Below, piece by piece: positions 17,501 to 26,116 of a stretch of DNA of 36,037 bases. Within the stretch, counting starts at the first letter, position 1. Each line of letters starts with the position of its first letter. The stretch spans positions 1 through 36,037 of the forward strand of contig NZ_LMAH01000013.1 in the NCBI RefSeq assembly GCF_001507335.1, given 5' to 3'. Source of the stretch: Chryseobacterium sp. JAH. Its GTDB lineage: Bacteria; Bacteroidota; Bacteroidia; Flavobacteriales; Weeksellaceae. The translations under genes and the position numbers were made by a program. The notes under the pieces are model-generated. The model was given only the letters and a program-made list of their open reading frames with translations. It made no database searches and was not told the origin of the DNA.

Positions 17501-18621
17501 ATAAAGTAATCATAATTGAAATCATATTGTTTGATGAGCTTGTAACTATTATAGATTTTAATAGAGGACAATTTTTTGGAATTATGAATATCTTCTCTTG
17601 TTGTCCAATTAAATTCAACCTTTCCATTGGTAAATTCTATTCTTTCGAGATAACTTTCCCCTGTTTGTTGCTTACTACAATCAGTCACTCCCTTAATATT
17701 CATACTTCCTTGATAGAAATTGAGAGGATCAGTAAGATAAGTTCTTGTAGTTTTGCAACCTGTAAGCCTTGAATTACTGATAGGATTGGAAGAATAAAAG
17801 TCAATTTTACTTCCTTCTACATCCTCTATCTTAGAAAGAATTCTTGACATTCCATTGATGGTATTCCAACCTGTTATGTTCGTAGTTATTTCTTGTTTAT
17901 CAAAACTATATTTTAGACCATTTTCATCAGTAACCGCAAAATTATATCCACCCGTAGCCCCCGCCACATCAGTAAGTTTAAAATCAATGTTAGGTTGTTC
18001 CGCAATAGCGAATTTTAAAACTCCGTTTGCTTGCGTTGTTTTTGCCATATCTAAATAGGCCTTATAACTCTTACCTGGAAGATTAATTAAAAATAAATCA
18101 GGTTGAAAATCATCATTGATGGAAGTATATCCATAAGAGTTAGTAGGATAAAACATATTGGTGTAAAACGCAGATGAATATGTACTGGTATTCCAGGGTA
18201 AAGATATACATGATGACATACTTTGCATACCTGTTGCATTTCGTGGATAAGTATTTCTATATCCGTTTAAATTAAAATCGTTTACTCCTGAAACAATATG
18301 TGAAACTCTTCCTCCTGCATTAAGTGACCACCCCAATCCTACTGAAGAAGCTTCGTCTGTGACCTTTATTCCTCCTGCATGATAGGAGATTGTAATGGGT
18401 AATTCTATATTACCTTCCTTAATAGTATAAATTGGAATACTTATATCTGGCACTCCTGTATATAATGAGACAGGTGTTTCTGTATATCTAAACAACGCAG
18501 CGGCGTCCGGAGATTTTGGTGCAATACTATTAACCGAGTTCTGAATCAGACCTCCTGGATTTGTCTGACCATGAACTGAAAATATAGTTGAAATTAATAG
18601 TATGAGTAATATTTTTTTCAT
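14521..18621 (-). CDS. Large secreted RHS-associated protein with DUF5977-like end
   Basis: A 1366-residue protein with a signal peptide (about residues 1-19). The N-terminal region contains PDAAALFRYTETPVSLYTG and YHAGGIKVTDEASSVGLGWS, a pattern found in Bacteroidetes proteins encoded beside DUF6443 RHS genes and reminiscent of SpvB-like starts. The middle is long and beta-rich, with YD-like elements near 1040-1200 (YDTKGNLIQYTAKDG, YKYDTTNRLEKIVD). Around residues 1215-1250, LLAANQKALDDINMNGQN and IANQNGPC resemble DUF5977, followed by a beta-sandwich-like tail. It is co-oriented with and tightly spaced to the T9SS protein (8 bases) and the RHS gene (7 bases). A shared role in surface display or export is inferred. 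Confidence 0.8.
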   Translation of the reverse strand: MKKILLILLISTIFSVHGQTNPGGLIQNSVNSIAPKSPDAAALFRYTETPVSLYTGVPDISIPIYTIKEGNIELPITISYHAGGIKVTDEASSVGLGWSLNAGGRVSHIVSGVNDFNLNGYRNTYPRNATGMQSMSSCISLPWNTSTYSSAFYTNMFYPTNSYGYTSINDDFQPDLFLINLPGKSYKAYLDMAKTTQANGVLKFAIAEQPNIDFKLTDVAGATGGYNFAVTDENGLKYSFDKQEITTNITGWNTINGMSRILSKIEDVEGSKIDFYSSNPISNSRLTGCKTTRTYLTDPLNFYQGSMNIKGVTDCSKQQTGESYLERIEFTNGKVEFNWTTREDIHNSKKLSSIKIYNSYKLIKQYDFNYDYFIATDNLNTSVMRQWLNLPNDHVFTHRLRLLSVTESVTNEKYSFEYNSTYNLPNKLSFSSDFWGYYNGQNNSDTFIPDPEKYIKGETIFNVNSFNKDLTGYWYHADSPPQSFDPNNNTQGYFNYSSDGKHYLSDRRTSLYSLAGLLTSVNYPTGGKTEYEFEPNTFSNFPLQSSINDNTRKEAAASHIITNINGSLSHTANQTEFSVIGNNIKVNIFAHFDFYYISSVNEQIKNSFWIYIKNKSTGEIVKKVYNPNIGSYNTTNYIDNVILQSGNYEVGMSYNNDFTSGNILVSGGSSAASNSCVVKFVNEKSIINGIEYNYSSGGGVRIKSVKSIEKIGTPPIVKNYIYDEVSDNGTKITSNGNLAQFPKFFEIESRCYSTDNLSQTISSNPGCYMNLNTPQSPNEYPFKISVYEGTSSFGNSTLPQGNHVGYTKVIEKFNDKGRTESYFTNNYSLSCLMMVEKGGSLLIGDGDLVKQLKYDNDNNRLKEISYKYIQNYPDGLNTYSIQGSILEPLTNFGFSFNTNNQATLPGLIHNYSINLWKTLLESTTSKDYFPAGSSSFIETKSFTTYNNKYQPNIQKTIYPDLSFDETTYNYAYEKGNQLLIDKNMVGIPLETIITRTANGVSKTLSKIENVYPTSLPDSQIGNFVLPKSVKSQDISNGSTSFTEITVDKYDTKGNLIQYTAKDGNPISIVWGYNFTLPIAKIEGAAYDNIATFVSDIITKSNEDALDPTKEQMLLDAEDNLRKNSNFSSYQISTYTHDPLIGVTSVTPSSGLREYYKYDTTNRLEKIVDINSKLLKEFNYHYASNSSTIFHNEEKSKVFTRTNCPLASSVPGTYNYVVPVGTYFSTVSLLAANQKALDDINMNGQNIANQNGPCIPILSCPFTFSSLTNNASYKYNGTTNSNNNISFNVSFSAYGIWQNWANGLNIGTIEGDCKPTSNKEINYFESSFNRQWKIFIDTAGNCTLRLLSGTVNASSTNPIILQFQYQK

Positions 18622-18629
18622 TTGTGTGT

Positions 18630-20186
18630 TTATTTTTTAATTATTTTAGCATTAGCCGTTTTATTAGTATCCGTTTTTATAGTCACCAGATAAGCTCCCT
18701 GAATCAGACTCTGAGTATTGATTTTTGTTACTTTATTCTTGGTTTTCAATGTTTGAAGCTGCCTGCCTCCCATATCGTATAGCGTGATATCAGCGTCCTT
18801 GAATTCAAATCCTATCTCTACATAACAGTAATCGGAAACAGGATTCGGATAAATCTTGATATCTTGTTTTTCAATCAGCTGATCCAATTGCTTGTCTCCC
18901 AACTTAACGATCTTCCAGTTTTCTTTTCCCAATTCCTCTGCACTGGTTCCTGCCAGAATAATCGAGCCGTCTCTGTTCAACTTAATATCAGCTAGTCTCT
19001 CTTCCTTCTTTCTGGATTCTCCTTTCACATGCTTTCTCCACTGCTCGTTGCCATCTTGATTCAGATACAGCATCCAGAAGGTTTCATCATCTGCTTCAAT
19101 TCTTCCCTCTGCCTGAGTATAACCTCCCAATAAAATTCCTTTTGAGCTTTTATCGTCTCCGGTTTTTATCACGTTCATGCCCATCAGAACATCCCTGTTC
19201 TTAAAGTTGTAAGATTTCTGCCAGATTTCTTCGCCCCTGTCGTTTAAAGAGATCAACCAAATATCAGTGCCTTCTTCAATACCTGTGGTTTTATTTCCTG
19301 ACCTTTCGGATCTTGAGCTTCCTCCGATAATATATCCCGTAGAAGTCAGAGCCAACGTTTTGATGTGGTCATCTGCTTTACCGCCGTAGTTTTTTTCCCA
19401 TTCTACTTTTCCGTCTTTACTGAGTTTGATGATCCAGTAATCTCCTTCACCGAAATTCTCTGTTTTCTTTGATCCGCCGGCAGTACTTCTTGAGTAGATT
19501 CCCAATAGGGCACCTCCGTCTAAAGTGGGAATCATTTTCTCCACTTCATCAAGACCTTTTCCGCCTACAACCAGTTGTGAAACTTCTTTTCCGTTTTTAT
19601 CTAGTTTTGAAATGATCACATCTTTTGAACCGTAACCTTTTGAATCCTGAGTCTGTCGAAGAGTTGTAACATTTCCCGCTACAAAAAATCCTAAGTCTGT
19701 AGTTTGAATCACTGCTCTTGCTTCTTCATCCTGAGCCGATCCCAAAGTTTTTTGCCATAGCTCATCACCGAATTCATTGATCCTGATCAGCCAGATATCT
19801 GATCCTCCTTTGGAAGCTTCTTTTTTATCTAAACCTTTTGCTGAATAAGATGTTCCGGCTAGCAGGAATCCTCCTTCCTGTGTGGAAACCGTTGCTGATA
19901 AAAAATCATGATTCTGTCCTGAAAAATACTTTTCCCAGACTTCCTCACCCTGCTGGTTGAGTTTTACCAAGTGAAAATCGTAGCCGTTGTTTTGTTTGTT
20001 TTCGGAAGTGATCTTTTTAGATTGGATCGAGCTTCCTGTAATGAGATATTGTTGATCGATGGTTGTAGTGACCTGAGAGAGGAAATCCTGTGTAGAGGAT
20101 TTAATGTCTTTCTGCCATACCACATCCTGAGCATACAGTACAGCAGTTGTGCATATAAGGAATGCACTCATGTAAAGTTTTTTCAT
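18630..20186 (-). CDS. Secreted repeat protein with type IX secretion (type A) sorting domain
   Basis: A 518-residue protein with a signal peptide (about 1-19, ending VLYAQ). The body consists of repeats such as GGSDIWLIRINEFGDELWQK, each followed by a GG or GF step, typical of a beta-propeller-like protein. The C-terminus (about residues 445-518: IKIYPNPVSDYCYVEIGF, YDMGGRQLQTLKT, GAYLVTIKTD) is a type A sorting domain that directs export by the Bacteroidetes type IX system and attachment at the cell surface. It is the first gene of the RHS operon. The order (sorted repeat protein, large partner, RHS, small membrane protein) suggests co-expression at the cell surface. Confidence 0.88.
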   Translation of the reverse strand: MKKLYMSAFLICTTAVLYAQDVVWQKDIKSSTQDFLSQVTTTIDQQYLITGSSIQSKKITSENKQNNGYDFHLVKLNQQGEEVWEKYFSGQNHDFLSATVSTQEGGFLLAGTSYSAKGLDKKEASKGGSDIWLIRINEFGDELWQKTLGSAQDEEARAVIQTTDLGFFVAGNVTTLRQTQDSKGYGSKDVIISKLDKNGKEVSQLVVGGKGLDEVEKMIPTLDGGALLGIYSRSTAGGSKKTENFGEGDYWIIKLSKDGKVEWEKNYGGKADDHIKTLALTSTGYIIGGSSRSERSGNKTTGIEEGTDIWLISLNDRGEEIWQKSYNFKNRDVLMGMNVIKTGDDKSSKGILLGGYTQAEGRIEADDETFWMLYLNQDGNEQWRKHVKGESRKKEERLADIKLNRDGSIILAGTSAEELGKENWKIVKLGDKQLDQLIEKQDIKIYPNPVSDYCYVEIGFEFKDADITLYDMGGRQLQTLKTKNKVTKINTQSLIQGAYLVTIKTDTNKTANAKIIKK

Positions 20187-21145
20187 TATTTGGTTATTAA
20201 TTTTTTGCGAATTTAACTTTTTTTAACACATATCACAATTGTTTGATACAAATTTGATCATTTTGTAATTTATACTGCAAAGCTAAAATGGTATTGCGAC
20301 AAAACTTGACGTGTTTTAATCTCCTGCATTTAGATTTCATAACTATCAGCTCAAATTTATCACAGAGACTAGGTGTTAATTATCTAATCGGGCTATAAAA
20401 ATAGATCCGCTAAATCTCTGTAGAAATTTTTGGTAAAAGATGTTTGTTTACAAATAGAAGATGAAAAGGGTAAAGTCGGTTTTCCAACATCAGTTTAGCA
20501 TATCGAAGAATTGTAAAAAAAGGAAGAGGGTAGATAAACATAGAGAAAATTGATCAGCTGTGTCATCTCTGTTAGTACTTAAAACTAAATAACTGGCAAT
20601 GAGTATTGATTTTAAATCAACATTCACACCTTCATTAGATATTATTTATATGAATATATTATCAGGCAAATTCACTGTTCAACATTGCTTCTGAGGTCAT
20701 CCGATTTTCTATAGCAAATATATTCCGTTGTCTCTGCGGAAAAAAATCTTTTTGGGTATCCGTAATCAGGGATTACAAACCCTCCGCAAAAATATTTCAG
20801 GCTTTATCAATGTTCTTTTTTATTGCTTTCAAGGAATTGATTGCAGTTTTCCTTGTGCCTGCCTGAATGGTTACCTGCATAGAAAAAGTCAGAAACCTCA
20901 CAAGATGCAAATGCAGTTCATTGAAATTTTGATCCTTATGATTCTTTGGATATCAATAAGCTTATCTGATCTTATAATTAATCAATCGATAAAATTTATT
21001 CACAGATCAGTTCTTCCGATGGAATGATGAAGTAAGAATAGAAAAAGGTCAAAGTTTCCTTCAATCTGCAAATAACAAAATCCTAAAGGTTTTTTAAATG
21101 CAAGTGCGGGAAAAAAAAGTCTCCGCCGTACTCGGAGCAGGAAAT
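20187..21145. other. 959-base gap with no convincing gene
   Basis: This A+T-rich stretch should contain the promoter of the RHS operon on the minus strand and of the RadC gene on the plus strand, but no box matches the consensus well. It holds a palindrome (TTGATTT-T-AAATCAA, 20606-20620) and a nested REP-like dyad (20735-20788). A 99-codon ORF at 20728 crosses the dyad and has no recognisable protein features. Confidence 0.6.
20735..20788. repeat. Nested REP-like dyad
   Basis: Three nested stems: TGCGGA (20735-20740) with TCCGCA (20783-20788), GGGT (20754-20757) with ACCC (20779-20782), and GTAATC (20762-20767) with GATTAC (20771-20776) around loop AGG. The shape resembles extragenic palindromes moved by RAYT-type transposases; no such gene is in the window. 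Confidence 0.5.
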
Positions 21146-21589
21146 ATGAAATTCAATATTGTGAACGAAATTAAATTGAGCTATTCAAGAAAAGGAAATT
21201 GTGAAAGGTTTATATCGTCATCTGTGGATGCGGTGGATGTTTTCAGGGCGAATTTTGATGCGGAGGAAATGGATTACAGGGAATCTTTCTTCGCGCTGTA
21301 CCTGAATCAGGCAAACAAGGTTTTGGGAATTAAAAAAATATCGGAATGCGGAATTTCTTCGAATTTGGTAGATGTTCGGATTGTTATGCAGGCGGCACTC
21401 CTTTGTAATGCTTCAGGAATGATTGTCGCTCATAATCATCCTTCGGGAAATCTGAAACCTTCTGGTTGTGATATTAAAATGACCGCACAAATCAAAGAGG
21501 CGGCAAAAATTATGAGTATGACGTTGCTGGATCATGTGATATTGACGTCGGATTCGCATTTTTCTTTTGCGGATGAGGGGATAATTTAA
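21146..21589 (+). CDS. RadC-family JAB-domain (MPN+) protein
   Basis: The ATG at 21146 is preferred because GGAGCAGGAAAT precedes it and MKFNIVNEIKLSY matches the usual start of this family; an in-frame ATG at 21098 would add 16 residues. The 147-residue product carries the JAMM metal-binding motif: His96-x-His98-Pro-Ser-Gly, Asp109, with Glu46 as probable catalytic acid. These short RadC-like proteins are frequent cargo of Bacteroidetes conjugative elements and phages; their biochemical role is unsettled, with suggestions of anti-restriction or DNA repair. The DUF4099/DUF3945 gene follows 57 bases downstream. Confidence 0.9.
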   Translation: MKFNIVNEIKLSYSRKGNCERFISSSVDAVDVFRANFDAEEMDYRESFFALYLNQANKVLGIKKISECGISSNLVDVRIVMQAALLCNASGMIVAHNHPSGNLKPSGCDIKMTAQIKEAAKIMSMTLLDHVILTSDSHFSFADEGII

Positions 21590-21646
21590 ATAATACTGGG
21601 TGTGTTAAAAACAACAACAATTAAAATAACTAATAAAATCATCATC

Positions 21647-22927
21647 ATGAATAACATCGGAAATCATACAGCAGTTTCAGAAATCAGTACTTTATTGGTA
21701 CTTCGTCACAGTAACAATTCTGTCGGAATTGTACAAGCGGTCAATCCATCCGGAAATCTCATAGACGTTCAGCCTGACCGCAACAAAGTGGATATGGTCA
21801 TGCGGATCGATTCTTCGGAGAATTCTTTTACGGACTTCTACGCAGATTTTTATCATCAGCTCAAAGATCCCTTAGAATACTCATTTTTTAAAGTGAGGGA
21901 ATTTGAGGCGAATGAAACAGCGAAAGGTTTACAGAAGTATATTGATAAATCATCGGATGCTGAAAGACAGGATTTGACAGCGTATGAAGTTTCTATTGAG
22001 GCTGTAGATACTGCCAGAAATCAAAAGTATGTTGATAAGAATTCTTCTGTTTTGAATAGTGGTTTAATTAATGAGGCACCAATCAATAATAATCGTTCTC
22101 AGTACCGCTATCAGATTGAAGATGTTCCGTGGGACACGATGGCTGAATTAGGTCTTGAGAGGGAAAAGTTGGAAGAAATTGGTGTGTTGGAATCTCTGCT
22201 AAAAGGCTATAAAACACCGATGCTGATTGCGATATTTTTTAATGATGGGGAAACAGTAGGTCAGATTGATGCACGGTTGCAGTTGCGGATTGATAATGAT
22301 GGAGAATTGATTGTAAAGGTGCATCAGGTTTGTAAGAGGGTGGATTTCAGAAAGAAGTTTAAGGGTCATAAGTTTACAAAAGAGGATAGGGTTAATCTTT
22401 TGACTTCGGGGAATATGGGTAGAGTGGTGGATCTTATCGATACGGTGACAGGCGAGGTCATTCCTTCACTGATAAGTTTGGATAGGCTGACCAACGAGCC
22501 GATTTCTTTAAGGATGGAATTTGTACGGATTGCTGATGTGCTTTGCGGTGTAAGATTGGATTTGGAACAGAAACAGGTGCTTCGTGATGGGAAACCTTTG
22601 CTTATTGAAAATATGTTGTCGAAGAAAGGAAAGCTTTTTTCTGCAACGGTGCAGTTCAATGCAGATAGGCAATGGGTGGAGATTATGTTTGATAATAAGT
22701 TTAGAAGTGCTGGTTTTAGTGAAGTACATCATTCTGAAAGGGAAGTTCCTTCACATTTCAGAGGTATTAAGCTTCGACAATGGCAGATGGATAAGTTAAA
22801 GGCGGGGGAGATTGCTTATATCGAAGGGTTGGAGAGTAGAAAAGGTAATAACTATCAGGGATTTATGAGTTTTGATAAGTCGATAGGGAGAATTGTTTTT
22901 TCGTTTAAGAATCCGAAGAATAAATAG
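21647..22927 (+). CDS. DUF4099/DUF3945 protein of conjugative elements
   Basis: The ATG at 21647 is preferred over a GTG frame start at 21602, because MNNIGNHTAV begins the recognisable protein. The 426-residue product has a variable start, a DUF4099-like segment (about 155-195: VPWDTMAELGLEREKLEEIG, LLKGYKTPMLIAI) and a DUF3945-like segment (about 235-420: DFRKKFKGHKFTKEDRVNLL, TSGNMGRVVDL). Such proteins accompany mobilisation and topoisomerase genes in Bacteroidetes integrative conjugative elements; their function is unknown. With the RadC gene it looks like a fragment of such an element, since no transfer genes are present. A strong terminator follows at 22991. Confidence 0.85.
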   Translation: MNNIGNHTAVSEISTLLVLRHSNNSVGIVQAVNPSGNLIDVQPDRNKVDMVMRIDSSENSFTDFYADFYHQLKDPLEYSFFKVREFEANETAKGLQKYIDKSSDAERQDLTAYEVSIEAVDTARNQKYVDKNSSVLNSGLINEAPINNNRSQYRYQIEDVPWDTMAELGLEREKLEEIGVLESLLKGYKTPMLIAIFFNDGETVGQIDARLQLRIDNDGELIVKVHQVCKRVDFRKKFKGHKFTKEDRVNLLTSGNMGRVVDLIDTVTGEVIPSLISLDRLTNEPISLRMEFVRIADVLCGVRLDLEQKQVLRDGKPLLIENMLSKKGKLFSATVQFNADRQWVEIMFDNKFRSAGFSEVHHSEREVPSHFRGIKLRQWQMDKLKAGEIAYIEGLESRKGNNYQGFMSFDKSIGRIVFSFKNPKNK

Positions 22928-22990
22928 GAGAGTCGTGATATTGTTTTGGGGAACTGAAAAGAGGCAATAAGTAAATTAGAAATTATTTTT

Positions 22991-23024
22991 ATAACCTGCA
23001 AGGTCAATTGACTTTGCGGGTTAT
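22991..23024 (+). terminator. Rho-independent terminator
   Basis: ATAACCTGCAAGGTC, loop AATT, GACTTTGCGGGTTAT, followed by TTTTGTTT. It ends the RadC-DUF3945 transcript. Confidence 0.8.
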
Positions 23025-23068
23025 TTTGTTTATGTTTTAAAACGGTAAGGCTGAAGAAAAATCGGGCG

Positions 23069-23111
23069 GCAAAAATGCAATTCCTTCCTATGGTCGGAAA
23101 CGCATTTTTGT
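23069..23111. repeat. Long-stem dyad in the gap before the defence block
   Basis: GCAAAAATGC (23069-23078) pairs with GCATTTTTGT (23102-23111), and inner TTCC (23085-23088) pairs with GGAA (23096-23099). The gap 22928-23469 contains no gene. A stem of this kind close to conjugative-element genes could be an oriT-like or structured RNA element; neither is shown. Confidence 0.5.
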
Positions 23112-23206
23112 GGAAAATGGAGCAACCCTATTTCTAAACCATTGCCTGGCTTATCTTAGTTATGTTTTGAAAAAAGGTAGCGACAATTTTAGAAATTATA
23201 TTGCAG

Positions 23207-23242
23207 TAGCTAAATTAAAATCTTTAGAAAGATTTTTAGCTA
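23207..23242. repeat. Imperfect hairpin
   Basis: TAGCTAAA and AATCTTT on the left pair with AAAGATT and TTTAGCTA on the right, around loop AG with a small bulge. It lies about 230 bases before the first defence gene. No T run follows, so it is not an obvious terminator. Confidence 0.5.
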
Positions 23243-23469
23243 GAATAAAAAGCGTAAGTTACAACAGATAAGTTTTAAAGATGTTTATTGCCTGCTAACT
23301 TTTCATTTATCTTTTTTAAGTATTTCAGGCAAAGAATTACTAATTACGGGTTTCCATAATCATCAGATAGATTTTATTTATATATTTAAGCCATAAACAA
23401 ATAACCTATGAAATATAATTTTGAAAATACTTTTTTTAAAATTATATCTCTAATATACTCTCAATTAAT

Positions 23470-24525
23470 ATGGCAAATAATAGTAACATGCAGGAAGGTG
23501 CTTTTCCAGAACGTGATCTTCAGATTCATAATACGTCAGCTTTTATTTTGGATCTGGATAAAAATGTACTTTCAAAATTAGAGGTCTCAGACAGTGATGT
23601 TGATTATCTGCGATTTGTTCAGGGAATTGTTCACGAAGTCTCAACTCAGGATGGGCGTCAGTTTATAGTGGATAGTGAACATACTGAGGTGATAGGCATA
23701 ATAAACGATGTTATAGATGAAAGTTTGGAGTTTGATCAAGTTCAAATTATTGCTGAAAGATTGTTAAGAATTGAAATTGGTGCCCAAGAGCAAATTGCAA
23801 AACTGGGAAAGCAATTACATGAAGGTCTATTAATTATTTCTCATATAACTGATCGTGACACTGAAAAAATTATCATTTGTAAAGCTGAGACTTTATCTTT
23901 TATTGAAAGAACAACATTTACACAACAAGATGGATTTCCTATCAAGAAGAAAATCTTTAAATCTGCACAAATTGTTTTTGATGAAACCCATAACATAACA
24001 GATATTTTAATAAATGATATCAACGATACCATTCCCAAATACTGGTGGGAGGGCTTTTTAGAATTATCGAAGAAATATGATGATGAGGAAAATACAAGGA
24101 GAGCCTTTACTATGATTGACTCCAAAGTGCTTATTAAGATTAAAAAAGAATCTAATTCTGATTATTGGAATTTAAGAAGTACAACTATTCATTATTTTCG
24201 GTCAAATGAAGAGTTTGATATTGAGGATTATATTGAAAAATGTTTTAATAGATATGCTCCTGAAATGGAGGGTTTGGATATCAATAAGTTTAAAGATACC
24301 ATTAGAGAATTGCCAAGAAAACAAAATTTTGATATGAGATTTAGCTTGGTTAGGAAGGCAATAACAGCTAAGATTAAATCAACAATAAAACTTGAAGAAA
24401 ATATCGATCTTGTGCTCAAAGGGGAAGTTCATTCTGGAACTATAGAGGGCGTGATGAATGGTAATCAGGAGAAAGGAATATTTATTAAAACATCCAAGGG
24501 ATACGATGAATTTAAGAAATCTTGA
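23470..24525 (+). CDS. Unknown protein, possibly distantly related to nucleoid-associated NdpA
   Basis: A 351-residue acidic, soluble protein. Its order of features recalls the NA37/NdpA nucleoid-associated family: an N-terminal region with QIHNTSAFILDLDKN, a central strand pair (HEGLLIISHITDRDTEKIII), a segment IPKYWWEGFLELSKKYDDEE and a C-terminal region ending KGIFIKTSKGYDEFKKS. This is weak resemblance by eye, not a confirmed match. The next gene starts two bases after its stop and encodes a membrane protein, so the pair is one translational unit. It sits at the left edge of a restriction island, which suggests a defence role by context. An internal regulator or host-derived protein remains possible. 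Confidence 0.6.
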   Translation: MANNSNMQEGAFPERDLQIHNTSAFILDLDKNVLSKLEVSDSDVDYLRFVQGIVHEVSTQDGRQFIVDSEHTEVIGIINDVIDESLEFDQVQIIAERLLRIEIGAQEQIAKLGKQLHEGLLIISHITDRDTEKIIICKAETLSFIERTTFTQQDGFPIKKKIFKSAQIVFDETHNITDILINDINDTIPKYWWEGFLELSKKYDDEENTRRAFTMIDSKVLIKIKKESNSDYWNLRSTTIHYFRSNEEFDIEDYIEKCFNRYAPEMEGLDINKFKDTIRELPRKQNFDMRFSLVRKAITAKIKSTIKLEENIDLVLKGEVHSGTIEGVMNGNQEKGIFIKTSKGYDEFKKS

Positions 24526-24527
24526 TT

Positions 24528-25988
24528 ATGGGCTATAAGGATTTTATAAAATTATTCGGTACACCTTCAGCTATTATTGCTGAAAATGAAAATTTTAAAA
24601 GTTTGGAATTGTTGTATGAGTTTACAAATATCACTTTGCCAAAGGAAGAAAATTTTAAATATTTTTTTTATAGGGTAAGACCTTTAGATAAGTGTGATAT
24701 TTTTTTTTCGGTTGATGAAGGAGAAGCTATTGCAATCCGAAAAGATTCTGATTTCACTTCAGATCTTGAAAATGTTAAGATATTAGTTTCCGGTCATGAA
24801 ATAGGTGAGGTTATTAATGTAAAAATAAATATATATAAAACTATTGATGAAAACTATTTTTACTTTTATTCCAAAGATTGCTTTTATACTTATCTTCAGG
24901 CATTTGACACCTATGGGTTAGCAAGCTTTTTTTCTAGTAATTTTTTTGATCACAGTTCAAAAATAAATATTGTACTAAGAGATTTTGAAGGAAGTTTAAT
25001 TAGTGATAAGATTTTAATATCAGCTTCTTATATTGCACAAAATGATGATTTTGAAATTAGAGAAAAACGCTTCAACAACATTATTTCAAATAACCATTCA
25101 TCATTTTTTGGAAAGCTAAAAGTATTGCCAGAAGATTTTATTTTTGAAGGCGATGGATTTTTTACATCAAGCTTAAAAGAACATATTGATAGGGTTGCTA
25201 AAATTCTAGTCGTTTCTACCATATTTGATATTACGGACCTGTCAGAAAATGTGTTCTACTATAAACTTAATGGATACAAGTCAATAAGCCACACTGAGAA
25301 AATTGAAGATATTAGTACAAAAAACTTAGAGGATTTCTACAATATCTATCAGTGGATTTACACAGGAGGTAATATCGTTGATAAAATTGGATTAGCCCGC
25401 AATATTATTTCTCTTCATTTAAAGGATAATTCTTCATTAGAATTAAATGGTAATGTGTTTGAGTCTTTAAAGTCCAGCTTTAAAATTTATGAAAAACAAA
25501 ATATCAAACAGTATATAGAAGTAAGAAATAAAATGTCTGATCAGTTGATAGATTATGGCAAGCGTGTAGTTACAATAACAGATAATTTTGCAGGTGGATT
25601 TCAAAAATCTGCTTTAGCTCTTGTTACTTTCTTTTCGTCACTGATAGTGACAAAAATACTTGCAGCCCCTAAGAATAATGCTGATTTTGTTTTTTACAGT
25701 ACTCTTATAACTGGTGTTTTCATAATAGTTACAGTGCTTTATATGGTTGTTTCGAGAATGGAGTTGTTACAGCAGGAGGAGCGATTTAAGAAAAGCTATC
25801 AGGATTTTAAAAAAAGATATACCGACTTATTGACTGATGAAGATATTGAACGTATTGTCAATAAAGACGAAGAGCACAAAGCTGATGTAGCTTTTATAAA
25901 AACAAAACTGAATTGGTATACAAATTTGTGGATAGGTGTATTATGTACCATTGCTCTAGCGACAGTTATTTATTATTTTTTTGGCTAA
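24528..25988 (+). CDS. Unknown membrane-anchored protein, partner of the preceding gene
   Basis: The ATG at 24528 is preferred over an overlapping TTG at 24522. The 486-residue product has a large soluble region (about 1-355), two adjacent membrane helices (about 361-381, ALALVTFFSSLIVTKILA; and 387-409, VFYSTLITGVFIIVTVLYMV), a charged, coiled-coil-like segment (about 412-450) and a third helix at the C-terminus (467-485). No enzyme motif was seen. A soluble partner plus a protein with C-terminal membrane helices is a layout used by abortive-infection systems in which a sensor triggers a membrane effector; that reading is inference. I could not assign the pair to a described system. Confidence 0.65.
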   Translation: MGYKDFIKLFGTPSAIIAENENFKSLELLYEFTNITLPKEENFKYFFYRVRPLDKCDIFFSVDEGEAIAIRKDSDFTSDLENVKILVSGHEIGEVINVKINIYKTIDENYFYFYSKDCFYTYLQAFDTYGLASFFSSNFFDHSSKINIVLRDFEGSLISDKILISASYIAQNDDFEIREKRFNNIISNNHSSFFGKLKVLPEDFIFEGDGFFTSSLKEHIDRVAKILVVSTIFDITDLSENVFYYKLNGYKSISHTEKIEDISTKNLEDFYNIYQWIYTGGNIVDKIGLARNIISLHLKDNSSLELNGNVFESLKSSFKIYEKQNIKQYIEVRNKMSDQLIDYGKRVVTITDNFAGGFQKSALALVTFFSSLIVTKILAAPKNNADFVFYSTLITGVFIIVTVLYMVVSRMELLQQEERFKKSYQDFKKRYTDLLTDEDIERIVNKDEEHKADVAFIKTKLNWYTNLWIGVLCTIALATVIYYFFG

Positions 25989-26116
25989 TCTATAGTGTAA
26001 AAGCTACTTTAGAATTCTAGATATATTATCTTTGATCAAAAGTTAATTTTCAGCTGATGTAGAACTTAAGATCTCTAAATGTCGAAACTTTAACCTGAAA
26101 TAATAAAAAACTTACA

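Noticed and set aside
20728..21027. 99-codon plus-strand ORF in the gap before the RadC gene
   Set aside because: It crosses a REP-like dyad, has no domain features and an odd cysteine-rich composition; treated as noncoding.
20187..23469. A full integrative conjugative element
   Set aside because: Only RadC and DUF4099/DUF3945 genes are present; no relaxase, coupling protein or transfer genes occur in the window.
23470..25988. Assigning the gene pair to Kiwa or another named defence system
   Set aside because: A DNA-linked protein plus a membrane protein is superficially similar, but no KwaA/KwaB features were seen.
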